Source: Candidatus Falkowiibacteriota bacterium (lineage in GTDB: Bacteria > Patescibacteriota > Patescibacteriia > Patescibacteriales > UBA12465). Taken from it: a stretch of DNA of 46,749 nt. Shown here in pieces: positions 16,967-25,345 of the stretch. The stretch lies in NCBI GenBank assembly GCA_009995495.1, contig JAACPL010000009.1:1-46749 (forward strand). The letters are read 5' to 3'. Below the pieces are notes generated by a model. That model did no database searches. It worked only from the letters and a program-made list of their open reading frames with translations, and was not told the origin of the DNA. How positions within the stretch are numbered: the first letter of the stretch is position 1; every line of letters starts with the position of its first letter. A program made the position numbers and the translations under genes.

Positions 16967-17188
16967 TTAACTTTGATAATTTTCTTCAGCAATGAGAACG
17001 GGGAAACTGTTTAATTTCTGGGATTTTTCAGTCGCTGGTTTATCCATGATTAATATTTTTTCCTCTAAAACAGGGCTAATTCTTTTAAATGCCCTTTCCC
17101 AGGTTCTTGAAGTTTCATCGTGGCTAATTATAGCCAAATTTTCGCTAAAAAAAGCCAAGATATTCAAGGCTAATTGATTTGCATCCAT
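16967..17188 (-). CDS. Unknown small cytoplasmic protein
   Basis: This 73-residue frame has a perfect consensus promoter upstream (17224-17252, minus) and a terminator immediately after the stop, so it is very likely a real gene. The protein begins MDANQLALNILAFFSENLAII and continues with a charged part including TSRTWERAFKRISPVLEEKI. There is no signal peptide or cysteine, and I do not recognise a domain. It is divergent from the dehydrogenase gene at 17317, with which it may share regulation. Confidence 0.62.
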   Translation of the reverse strand: MDANQLALNILAFFSENLAIISHDETSRTWERAFKRISPVLEEKILIMDKPATEKSQKLNSFPVLIAEENYQS

Positions 17189-17223
17189 AATTATTAATTT
17201 TTTTAAGTTTTTGTATAAAAGAT

Positions 17224-17252
17224 ATTATATCATTAATTTTATATCCTGTCAA
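17224..17252 (-). promoter_or_regulatory. Consensus promoter of the 73-codon gene
   Basis: On the minus strand TTGACA (17247-17252) is followed after 17 bases by TATAAT (17224-17229), a perfect sigma-70 promoter with about 30 bases of leader. Confidence 0.88.
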
Positions 17253-17268
17253 TACTATCTTTTTTTAC

Positions 17269-17297
17269 TTGACAAAATTATTATAATAGGATATAAA
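17269..17297 (+). promoter_or_regulatory. Promoter of the Rossmann-fold dehydrogenase gene
   Basis: TTGACA (17269-17274), 17 bases, then TATAAA (17292-17297). The -35 is only 16 bases from the divergent minus-strand -35, so the two promoters may compete or be jointly regulated. Confidence 0.82.
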
Positions 17298-17316
17298 AAA
17301 CTTACACATTAAGTTC

Positions 17317-18369
17317 ATGATAAAAAAAGAGAAAATGAGCACATTAAAAACTAAAAAAGAGAAGCCTGTTATCGGTATTATCGCTAACAGTATTTCGCCA
17401 GCCAATCGGTGGGATTTAATCACCGAGCTCGGTGAGCCAGATCCAGATAAGGGTTTTTTTAAGCCCTTGAAATTTTCATTTAAAGATGTCCGGGGGGAAA
17501 TAATTGCGCTGGACATCCAGCCAAATGAAGTATTAGATAAAACGGGCATGATTAAGGCTAAGCATTTTATGTTTAATGCCTTAGAATATCTCGTAGCTCA
17601 AGGCGTAAAGGTTGTATGTTTCACAGCTTCAACCAAAAGGTTACCAGGGAGATTCGGACAAGATGTAAAAAAATTATATCCCAATATAATTTTTTCAATC
17701 GGGGATACCGCTACAATGATCTCCTATTTAACAACGATTGATTATTTCGCGAAAGATTTTCGTCCTGAAATTGATCAAGTTGCTTGTTTAGGAGCTGGCT
17801 TCCTCGGAACTATCTCTGTTAAATATTTAACTGATCGCGGATTTAAAAATGTTAATTTAGTCACTGAGCAAAAGCTCGATGGCTTAGGAGAACATGTTAA
17901 GACTTTCCAAGCTTTAGAAGACTTACCGGAGAAAAATGTTTTATTTTTGAGTTGTTCTCATAAATATGACATTGATCCAAAGATCTTGCAAAAAAAATTA
18001 GCTCCTGGGGCTGTGATTTTGGACGTAGCTGTGCCACCGGGAATTAAGTTTAAAGTTTTTCAAAGCTTGAATTCAGGCACTAAGCGCTTTGATACTGGGG
18101 ATTTTTTCTTAGAGGAAATTCAATATGATTTTCCGTCAAAGATTTTAAATTTCCCGGCCGTTGGCTTCTGGTTTGGTTGTTTTACTGAGGCAGTACTTCT
18201 TGGTTTAGCGATTGAATCGGGTGAGGATTTCAGCACAAGAAACTTTTTCGAAGTGACTGAAGATAACCTGAAGCTCTTAAGAAGTTTGTTGGTGAAAGAA
18301 GAACTTTCAATTCCGCTGATAAATTTTTATGAGCCGCAGAACATGAAATTTTTTGAATTTTCAGGTTAA
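17317..18369 (+). CDS. Rossmann-fold NAD(P)-dependent dehydrogenase or acyl reductase, COG5322-like
   Basis: A 350-residue soluble protein; the ATG at 17335 is an alternative start. A nucleotide-binding motif ACLGAGFLGTISVKYL lies at about residues 157-172, in the middle of the protein. An upstream VVCFTASTKRLPGRFG segment at about 99-114 contains a cysteine ahead of the Rossmann domain. This layout resembles the predicted amino-acid dehydrogenase and long-chain acyl-ACP reductase group (COG5322), which carry a substrate thioester on a cysteine before the cofactor domain. I cannot say which substrate is used. It has its own promoter and terminator and so is a single-gene unit. Confidence 0.62.
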   Translation: MIKKEKMSTLKTKKEKPVIGIIANSISPANRWDLITELGEPDPDKGFFKPLKFSFKDVRGEIIALDIQPNEVLDKTGMIKAKHFMFNALEYLVAQGVKVVCFTASTKRLPGRFGQDVKKLYPNIIFSIGDTATMISYLTTIDYFAKDFRPEIDQVACLGAGFLGTISVKYLTDRGFKNVNLVTEQKLDGLGEHVKTFQALEDLPEKNVLFLSCSHKYDIDPKILQKKLAPGAVILDVAVPPGIKFKVFQSLNSGTKRFDTGDFFLEEIQYDFPSKILNFPAVGFWFGCFTEAVLLGLAIESGEDFSTRNFFEVTEDNLKLLRSLLVKEELSIPLINFYEPQNMKFFEFSG

Positions 18370-18386
18370 AGGGAGCTAACTCTCAT

Positions 18387-18413
18387 TAAAGGGAGCCTAG
18401 TCTCCCTTTTTTA
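18387..18413 (+). terminator. Terminator of the dehydrogenase gene
   Basis: AAAGGGAG and CTCCCTTT form a stem with a 6-base loop and a following T run. A second GGGAG...CTC copy just upstream (18369-18384) looks like a partial duplication of the stem. Confidence 0.88.
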
Positions 18414-18462
18414 TTTTCTAAAATAATGTTAAAATATTATTGTTGTATTAATCTGATTAACT

Positions 18463-20667
18463 ATGTTAATTGTTGGTAATTTAATTGGCCAGTTGTTTTC
18501 TTTATTGAGCCTGATTTTTATTATCGGTTTGAGTTTTTTTGTTTTGCGCAATAAAAAGCATTTGGTTAATCGTATTTTTTTCTTTTTAACTTTGATTTTG
18601 GATCTCTGGCTAATTGGCAGTTTCATGATGTTTGCCAGTTATAATACCAATCAAATTATTTTTTGGGATCGATTTATTTATTTTGGTGTAGTATTTTGGC
18701 CATCACTGCAATACCATTTTGGTTTAGCGATTACTTATTTTAATAAAAAAAGGCGAATTTATCTAGGTTTAGCTTATATAATGTCCTTTGCGTTCTTAAT
18801 TCTTAGCCGCACCGATTATTTTGTTAAAGATGTCTTCTTTTATAAATGGGGTTATCATTCGATAGCTCAATTTTATCATAATTTATTTATCGTATTCTTT
18901 TTGGTATATACTTCTTTCTTTTTAGTGATTTTATTTAAAAAATATAAAAAAGATAAAAATCGGATAGAGAAAAAAAGAGTTAAGTATTTTGTTGTCGGTT
19001 TTATGGCCCTAAATATTATGGGAGGAATTGGTTTTTTTCCGGCTTATGGAATAGCTGTTTTTCCAATTGCTTTAGCGGCACCATTAATTTTTTCAATTAT
19101 TATTTCTTATGCCATTGTTTATTTTGGCTTAATGGATGTAAAGCTTATTGCTCGTCGCTATTTTGTTTATACCCTATCTCTTATTCAAGTTCTTAGTCCT
19201 ATTTATATTTTTTTACTTTATATTAATCGTGTTCTACCGGGATATTTATTTTTAATTTCCTTGCCTCTTGTTGTTTTTGCCTTTCCAATTTTTTATAGTG
19301 TTAAAGAATATTTTTATCGTTTATCGAACAAATATTTCTTCTCCTCTTTATATGATGCTAATGAAGTTATTTTTGAGCTGAATAATTGTCTCAGATCTTC
19401 TTTGGATATTTCTCAGATTTTTTCTTCAACTGTCGATGTTTTGCGTCAGGCCTTTAATAGTAAGGCGGTCGCTGTGATTTATTATAATTATAAAGAAAAA
19501 TCCTGGTCAGTCCTTTATAATTATGGTTTTAATTTTAAACCTAATCCCATTAAATGGGACTACTGTTTATTTAAAAAAATTTTTTTTAATAATAAACCGC
19601 TAAGTATTAATACTATAACCCCTTTATTGCGTAAAAAAAATCATGATATTTTAGTCGGGTTAAGAAATTTAAGCATCCAGTTGTTAGTGCCAATCAAAAT
19701 TAAAAAAGATCGTTTAAGTAGTGTGATGATTTTTGGTCCTAAAGAGTCTAATGAAAGTTATAATGATAGAGATAACCAAGTTTTAGAGTCCATTGCTTCA
19801 CAGATTGGCATTTCCTTAGAAAATGCTTTATTGTATAAGAAGATGGCTGAGTTTAATATTTCTCTTAAAAAAGAAGTTGTTAAGGCTACTAAAAAATTAA
19901 AGGAACAAAATGAGGCTTTAAAACAACTTGATAAAGCTAAATCGGAATTTATTGGTATTGCTTCCCATCAGTTACGCACCCCCTTAACTGGCATTCGTTG
20001 GTTTAATGAATTGTTATTAAAAAATAAAGAGAAGAATCTTAACGATAAGCAGATTAATTTTTTAAATCAAATAAATGAAAGTAATCAAAGGATGATTAAA
20101 CTTGTTAATGATTTATTAGATGTTTCCCATATTGAAACTGGTCGTAAATTTGAAGTCGTGTTAGGGAAATTTAAAATAGCTGAAATTATTCAAGACGTTA
20201 TTCAGGAGAATGCCTTTTTGATTAATAATAAAAAGTTGAAAATTAATAATAAAATTCCTGAGGACCTTGTCATATTTGCTGATCGTGATAAGATTCGTCA
20301 GGTTCTACTTAATCTTTTATCTAATGCAACGAAATATTCTGCCGAGGGTAAGGTCATAACTATTAGCGCCTCGCGACAAAAAAAACAGGCAACCATTTGT
20401 GTTACTGATCAAGGAATTGGTATCCCCGAGAAGCAACAAAAAAATATTTTTTCTAAATTCTTTCGAGCTAGTAATGCGTCTTTGCAAAATAGTAATGGCA
20501 CCGGACTTGGTCTATATATCGCTCGTGAAGTAGTTCGTGCTCATAATGGGGAACTTTGGTTTGAATCTAAAGAGGGGTGGGGTTCAACTTTCTGTTTTTC
20601 TTTGTCTTTAGAGGAAAATAAGGTTCCGGAAGTTATTAAAAAAAACAAAAAATATAAAATTAATTAA
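18463..20667 (+). CDS. Membrane sensor histidine kinase with GAF domain
   Basis: A 734-residue kinase. About eight hydrophobic segments fill residues 1-285, in the style of 7TMR-type input domains. A GAF-like domain (about 305-450) is followed by a coiled coil, the HisKA domain with the phosphorylated histidine in IASHQLRTPLTGIRWF (His502) and a HATPase domain with LLNLLSNATKYS (N box), DQGIGIP (G1), FSKFFRAS (F box) and GTGLGLYIARE (G2). All catalytic motifs are intact. It is 20 bases upstream of a lone receiver protein, its likely partner, and precedes glycan genes. The signal sensed is unknown. Confidence 0.96.
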   Translation: MLIVGNLIGQLFSLLSLIFIIGLSFFVLRNKKHLVNRIFFFLTLILDLWLIGSFMMFASYNTNQIIFWDRFIYFGVVFWPSLQYHFGLAITYFNKKRRIYLGLAYIMSFAFLILSRTDYFVKDVFFYKWGYHSIAQFYHNLFIVFFLVYTSFFLVILFKKYKKDKNRIEKKRVKYFVVGFMALNIMGGIGFFPAYGIAVFPIALAAPLIFSIIISYAIVYFGLMDVKLIARRYFVYTLSLIQVLSPIYIFLLYINRVLPGYLFLISLPLVVFAFPIFYSVKEYFYRLSNKYFFSSLYDANEVIFELNNCLRSSLDISQIFSSTVDVLRQAFNSKAVAVIYYNYKEKSWSVLYNYGFNFKPNPIKWDYCLFKKIFFNNKPLSINTITPLLRKKNHDILVGLRNLSIQLLVPIKIKKDRLSSVMIFGPKESNESYNDRDNQVLESIASQIGISLENALLYKKMAEFNISLKKEVVKATKKLKEQNEALKQLDKAKSEFIGIASHQLRTPLTGIRWFNELLLKNKEKNLNDKQINFLNQINESNQRMIKLVNDLLDVSHIETGRKFEVVLGKFKIAEIIQDVIQENAFLINNKKLKINNKIPEDLVIFADRDKIRQVLLNLLSNATKYSAEGKVITISASRQKKQATICVTDQGIGIPEKQQKNIFSKFFRASNASLQNSNGTGLGLYIAREVVRAHNGELWFESKEGWGSTFCFSLSLEENKVPEVIKKNKKYKIN

Positions 20668-20687
20668 GTTATCCTTATTGTAAATTT

Positions 20688-21059
20688 ATGTCTAAAAAAA
20701 TATTAATAGTTGAAGATGATTTAAGTTTAGCCTCTGCCTTAAGAGCTGGCTTAGAGGATGAAGGTTTTAATGTTATTGAAGCTCACGATGGCGGACTTGG
20801 CTTAAAAATGGTAGAAGATAATCTACCGAACTTAATTATTTGTGATATTGCTATGCCAAAGATGGATGGTTTAGAAATGCTAGCAGCTATGCGTAAAACT
20901 TCTTGGGGAAAAAGTTTATCAGTCTTTATGTTAACTAATTTTAGTGATGCCAATAGAATTTCTACCGCTTTAAGTTATTCATCTTTTAGATATTTTGTTA
21001 AAAGCGATTGGGACTTATCGAAAATTATTGAGGAGGTTAAAAAAGAGTTAAAAGTTTAG
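20688..21059 (+). CDS. Single-domain response regulator (CheY-like)
   Basis: A 123-residue receiver domain with acidic pocket residues EDD (9-11), the phosphorylated Asp53 in ICDIAMPKMDG, the switch Thr in MLTNF and the conserved Lys in YFVKSDW. No DNA-binding or enzyme domain is attached, so output must pass through another protein. It follows its likely kinase by 20 bases and precedes the methyltransferase-glycosyltransferase gene by 31 bases, so the three may be one operon. Confidence 0.95.
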   Translation: MSKKILIVEDDLSLASALRAGLEDEGFNVIEAHDGGLGLKMVEDNLPNLIICDIAMPKMDGLEMLAAMRKTSWGKSLSVFMLTNFSDANRISTALSYSSFRYFVKSDWDLSKIIEEVKKELKV

Positions 21060-21090
21060 CTCCTATTCTCGCATTAAATTGAGCTCTGCT

Positions 21091-22983
21091 ATGGATAAAA
21101 AGAATAGAAGGATGGAATATTTGTTGAAATATTATATCAAACCTTTTTTTGGGTTAAATAATAGTTTTGTTATTTGCCCACTCTGCAGACTTCGGATTAA
21201 TGAATTTTTACCTTTTGGAGTTATAAGAAGGGAAAATGCCTTTTGTCCTAATTGTCACAGCTCAGAAAGGCATAGACTTTATTATTTTTATTTAAAAAAA
21301 ATATTGCCGAAAAAAGAGGTAATAAACCTTCTACATGTAGCGCCTGAGAAATCATTGAAGAAATATTTTAAATCTTATAAAAACATTAACTACCTCGCCG
21401 TTGATAAAAATTTCTTAGCAGCCGATAGGGTCGAAGACTTAATGGGTTTGTCATTTAAAAGTAATACTTTTGATATTGTTTTTTGTTCGCACGTTTTAGA
21501 GCACGTTGATGATGATAATAAAGCGATGCAAGAGATTTTAAGAGTTATTAAGCCTGGAGGATTTGCAATATTACAAGTTCCTCTTTCTGATTTTGAAGAA
21601 ACGCTGGAGGATAAAACAATAACTGACCCAAATATGAGGGAGGAGATGTTTGGTCAGAAAGACCATCTGAGAAAATATGGACAAGACTATAAAAAACGCT
21701 TAGAAGGGGCTGGTTTTATAGTGAAGCCTGATAAATTTTCTTTAACCTTAAGCAATAAATTAATTAAAAAATATTCCTTAATTCGAGAGGATATTTATGT
21801 TTGTTATAAACCAGAAACAATGTTAGATAAATTAGTAGAAACTAAAGATGATATAAAATTAGTTGATAATTTTTATGTTATTACGACTTTTTTTAATCCT
21901 AATAATTCTAAAAATAAGCTTTTAAACTATAAATTTTTCAGGAATAAATTAAAAGAGCAGGGTTTAAAGCTAATAACAGTAGAGTGTGCTTTTAAAGAGA
22001 AAAAACATATCTTCACCAAAGAAGATGCTGATATTCTTATTCAAGTAAGAAGTAATTCAATTCTTTGGCAAAGAGAAAGGTTAGTTAATATTGCTCTTGA
22101 TAATTTACCTCAAGATTGCGATAAGATTGCTTGGCTTGATGCTGATATAGTAATTTTAGATGATAATTGGGCAAATGAAGCCGCTAAATTATTAGATAAA
22201 TATCATTTTGTTAAGCCATTTTCTGAAGCATTAAGATTAACTAAAGAAGATAGTAAAAAAATTATCAACGGGGAGAGTTTGGAGAAATTTGGCTTTTTTA
22301 ATTCAGATGATATTCATGAGTACTATTCTTTAACCCTAAAAAGACAAATAGTTTTTTTCGCTGTCTTAGGAATGTGCGCTCGCCGGGAAATCTTTGAGCA
22401 TGTACGTTTTTATGACAAAATGATTTTAGGAAGCGGTGACTTAATAATGACTAATGCCTTTATAAATTCAAATCCTAAGGTAGAGGATCTTGATATTTCA
22501 GAATATTTCTCAGAAGCCTTAAAACAAGATATAAATAATTGGTATAGAGATATTAAAAACGGTAGAGAAAATTTTAATATAAGCTTTTTAGATACTAAGG
22601 CCTTACATCTTTTTCATGGCTTGACTTCAAATAGAAGCTACAAAGAAAGGCAGGTTATGCTAAAAAAATACGACTATGAGCCAGGAAATGATTTAAAGCT
22701 TAATGATGATCAATGCTTTGAATGGGGAAGTGATAAAAATGAATTTCATAATGCCGTCGCTTTATATTTTAAATTAAGAAACGAAGATAATAAAATTTGG
22801 TTTAATTTAAAGCCAGGAGCTAAAAGAATATATGAATCTTTTAAGAAAATTTCTAAGAGAAAAATACAATCTCTAGTTCTTGGTATTGATAGGGGCGTTG
22901 GTATTGTTGGTCAAAATATTAAGAAGCTGTCGCCGAGGATGTATAAAGTGTTAAAGAAAATTATTTCTAAATCAAAATCTTAA
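21091..22983 (+). CDS. Fusion of a SAM methyltransferase and a glycosyltransferase-like domain
   Basis: The ATG at 21091 gives 630 residues; a TTG at 21079 is a weaker choice. A zinc-ribbon-like pair CPLC (29-32) and CPNC (52-55) leads into a class I methyltransferase: LLHVAPEKS (cofactor loop), DIVFCSHVLEHV and GGFAILQVPL (about 75-180). A second domain from about residue 268 has WLDADIVILDD (DAD at 350-352), typical of GT-A glycosyltransferases, and closely matches the whole of the next gene. The protein ends in a basic tail GIVGQNIKKLSPRMYKVLKK shared with the neighbours. It probably makes and caps or methylates a surface glycan; substrates are unknown. Confidence 0.85.
   Translation: MDKKNRRMEYLLKYYIKPFFGLNNSFVICPLCRLRINEFLPFGVIRRENAFCPNCHSSERHRLYYFYLKKILPKKEVINLLHVAPEKSLKKYFKSYKNINYLAVDKNFLAADRVEDLMGLSFKSNTFDIVFCSHVLEHVDDDNKAMQEILRVIKPGGFAILQVPLSDFEETLEDKTITDPNMREEMFGQKDHLRKYGQDYKKRLEGAGFIVKPDKFSLTLSNKLIKKYSLIREDIYVCYKPETMLDKLVETKDDIKLVDNFYVITTFFNPNNSKNKLLNYKFFRNKLKEQGLKLITVECAFKEKKHIFTKEDADILIQVRSNSILWQRERLVNIALDNLPQDCDKIAWLDADIVILDDNWANEAAKLLDKYHFVKPFSEALRLTKEDSKKIINGESLEKFGFFNSDDIHEYYSLTLKRQIVFFAVLGMCARREIFEHVRFYDKMILGSGDLIMTNAFINSNPKVEDLDISEYFSEALKQDINNWYRDIKNGRENFNISFLDTKALHLFHGLTSNRSYKERQVMLKKYDYEPGNDLKLNDDQCFEWGSDKNEFHNAVALYFKLRNEDNKIWFNLKPGAKRIYESFKKISKRKIQSLVLGIDRGVGIVGQNIKKLSPRMYKVLKKIISKSKS
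22900..22980 (+). other. Shared C-terminal tail, copy 1
   Basis: The last 27 codons of the fusion protein encode a Gly-x-x-Gly, IKK, SPR, Tyr and Lys-rich pattern that recurs at the ends of the next two glycosyltransferases. It looks like an amphipathic basic helix suited to membrane or complex binding. Confidence 0.6.
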
Positions 22984-22992
22984 ACTAATATC

Positions 22993-24165
22993 ATGGAAGA
23001 TAATAATAAAATTGAGGGAATAATCAAAGCAAGTAAGCCCGAGGACTATAAAAAATTACCGGGAAGTTTTTGGGTTATTACTAGTTATTATAATCCGGAA
23101 GATATAAAAGATAAAAGAGAAAATTATTTATTCTTTAAAAAAACTTTAAAAAAACAAGGCGTTAATCTTATTACTGTTGAATGCGCCTTTAAAAAACAGG
23201 GCTTTAATTTAAATAAAGAAGATGCTGATATTCTTCTTCAAGTAAGAAGTAACTCAATTCTTTGGCAAAAAGAAAGACTTTTAAATATTGGTTTAGAAAA
23301 TTTGCCAAATGATTGTGACAAAATCGCTTGGCTTGATGCGGATATTATAATTTTAGATGATGACTGGGCGAAGAAGGTTGTAATTTTACTTGAAAAATAT
23401 CCGATTGTTAAACCATTTTCTCAAGCTATAAGATTAACAAAAAAAGAGTCAAAGAAAATTCTTAAAGGGGAGAATGAGAAATTGAATAATCTTTTTTCAT
23501 ATCGAAACAGAGTGATAAATAATTATTATCAACCATCAATGATGTGGAAATTAATATTTCTTGCTGTTTTTGGAATGTGCGCGAGAAGGGAAGTATATGA
23601 AAAAGCCGGCTTTTATGATCGTATGATTATTTGTAGTGGCGATATGGTGATGGCTAACGCTTTTTTGTATAAAGATTCAAGGGCTAAAGATTTAAAGGAA
23701 AGATTTCATTTATCAGAAGCTTTAATGGTTGATATTGATGAGTGGTACGCAAAATTATCACCAAGAAGAGGGAATTTTGGTATTTGCTATTTAGAGGGAG
23801 TTACTATGTTTCACATTTTTCATGGCAAGATGATGAATCGAAAATATGAACAGACTTGTAAATTACTTGATAAATATGAATTTGACCCGAAGAAGGATTT
23901 AATAATAAACGGGGATGGTTGTTATGAGTGGGCGTCTTCAAAACCAAAACTTCACGAAGGTCTGATTAATTATTTTCATGCCAGAAATGAAGACGATAGG
24001 TTGATTACTAATTTAAAAACATTTACTATTAATTTTTTAAAAAAAATAAGGATAAAGTTTTATTTCCTTACCATTATTCGTAGAATACTAGGATTAACTG
24101 GAAAATTAATTAAATTCTTTTCACCTCGTGCTTATAATTTTATTAAGAAATTAAATAATAAATAA
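22993..24165 (+). CDS. Glycosyltransferase-like protein, paralogue of the preceding C-terminal domain
   Basis: This 390-residue protein aligns almost end to end with residues 268-630 of the preceding gene. Shared blocks include the EDADILLQVRSNSILWQKERL region, DCDKIAWLDADI (metal-binding DAD at 115-117), KPFSQAIRLTK and FGMCARRE. Long stretches also match at the DNA level, so the duplication seems fairly recent. A histidine block HIFHGK near residue 278 resembles the HG-containing metal ligand seen late in several GT-A families. It starts 9 bases after the fusion gene, so it is co-translated with it. It ends in the same type of basic tail. Donor and acceptor sugars are unknown. Confidence 0.82.
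   Translation: MEDNNKIEGIIKASKPEDYKKLPGSFWVITSYYNPEDIKDKRENYLFFKKTLKKQGVNLITVECAFKKQGFNLNKEDADILLQVRSNSILWQKERLLNIGLENLPNDCDKIAWLDADIIILDDDWAKKVVILLEKYPIVKPFSQAIRLTKKESKKILKGENEKLNNLFSYRNRVINNYYQPSMMWKLIFLAVFGMCARREVYEKAGFYDRMIICSGDMVMANAFLYKDSRAKDLKERFHLSEALMVDIDEWYAKLSPRRGNFGICYLEGVTMFHIFHGKMMNRKYEQTCKLLDKYEFDPKKDLIINGDGCYEWASSKPKLHEGLINYFHARNEDDRLITNLKTFTINFLKKIRIKFYFLTIIRRILGLTGKLIKFFSPRAYNFIKKLNNK
24091..24162 (+). other. Shared C-terminal tail, copy 2
   Basis: The last 24 codons encode GLTGKLIKFFSPRAYNFIKK and a short end, the same pattern as at 22900-22980 and 24181-24246. Confidence 0.6.
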
Positions 24166-24177
24166 ATCATATATTTT

Positions 24178-25176
24178 TTAATTTTTTTTAAGCCTAATTA
24201 TATTATATAATTTTGGGCTTATTTTTTTTATTTTTAAACCAATTTTGCCGATTTGTTTATCCACTTTTAAAAGAGGGTTTTTAAGAGAAATTTTTTTATT
24301 TATTTTTGCCTCTCGTTTTTTAAACCAGATATAAATTCTATATAAAATAATTTCATAGTTTTTAATTTCTCTCTTAGCTTTTGGTCTGTTAGCTAGATTA
24401 ATATTTTCTGCAAGTTTTAAATTCTCTTGCCATTCACTATGATACGAACTTTCTTTGTCCCATGGTTTGGGTAAATAAATAAAATGAATAGCAATAGACT
24501 TAGTTCTTTTTTCCTTAATTTTATATTTAATTTTTAATAAATTAATCGGATCATTGTAGGCAGCGGGTATTGTATTCCAGTTATTGTAGAAATAGAGATT
24601 AAATAAAGCCTCATCACCGTTTTTAAATATTTTTTTATTATTATTAAACATTTCAAATAGCTCTCTAAAGGTATTTTTTGTTATTATCTTAGTTTTAAAA
24701 GTAAAGGCGCCGGCACAAAAGGATGGTTTTTTGGGGTCTATTTTTTCTCTTATTTCTTGAGACATCTCCTCGAAATTATATTCATCTTCTAATCGAAAAT
24801 GATCACCAGAAGGCGCGCTGAAGCCCTGATATTTTAAAAGACTGTCTAAAGATCCACGTACAATAACATCACAATCATAAAAAATAATAGTATTCCAGCT
24901 TTCTTTAAAAGATTCTGTAAAGAAATAAAGTTTTGAAAGAAGTAGGGGGCTGTGTCTTGGGGTTAAAGATAAGGGGGTAAGAAGCGGGGGGCTATAAACA
25001 ATTATTCCTTTTTTCTCAAACCAATTTTTATCTTCTTCGCTTATGTCATCAGTTAGAAGCATATAATCACCTTGCCAACCAGAATTAAAAAAAACCGAAG
25101 CAAAGAATTGTTTAGCTTGAGCAACGTAATTCTTATCGGCTAGGGTAATTAATAAATTTTTTTTATTAGTATTCAT
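24178..25176 (-). CDS. GT8-type glycosyltransferase
   Basis: A 332-residue protein with the glycogenin/LgtC pattern: LLITLADKNYV at the start, the metal-binding DCD in IFYDCDVIVRGSL (101-103), FCAGAF, an NGDEALFNLYF block and HFIYLPKPW near residue 237. These are the hallmarks of retaining GT8 enzymes that use UDP-sugars. It is convergent with the preceding gene, with only 12 bases between the stops, yet it ends in the same basic tail (KIGLKIKKISPKLYNIIR). That links it functionally to the two plus-strand glycosyltransferases. It probably adds a hexose to a surface glycan. Confidence 0.88.
   Translation of the reverse strand: MNTNKKNLLITLADKNYVAQAKQFFASVFFNSGWQGDYMLLTDDISEEDKNWFEKKGIIVYSPPLLTPLSLTPRHSPLLLSKLYFFTESFKESWNTIIFYDCDVIVRGSLDSLLKYQGFSAPSGDHFRLEDEYNFEEMSQEIREKIDPKKPSFCAGAFTFKTKIITKNTFRELFEMFNNNKKIFKNGDEALFNLYFYNNWNTIPAAYNDPINLLKIKYKIKEKRTKSIAIHFIYLPKPWDKESSYHSEWQENLKLAENINLANRPKAKREIKNYEIILYRIYIWFKKREAKINKKISLKNPLLKVDKQIGKIGLKIKKISPKLYNIIRLKKN
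24181..24246 (-). other. Shared C-terminal tail, copy 3
   Basis: The last 22 codons of the GT8 gene repeat the tail pattern although the enzyme belongs to a different family and is on the opposite strand. Confidence 0.58.
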
Positions 25177-25345
25177 TTAAATATTGTCAAATATTTTGAT
25201 TAAGGACTAATATTATTATAGCTTTAAATCAAGTGATAATTTAAATTTATCACTAAGAAGGTAAAAAATCAATTAAACATTAATTTTGCCGATGTGCTAT
25301 ACTTATCTTAGTAGTAATTTAACAAGTCCCTTAGGGGCAAGAAAA

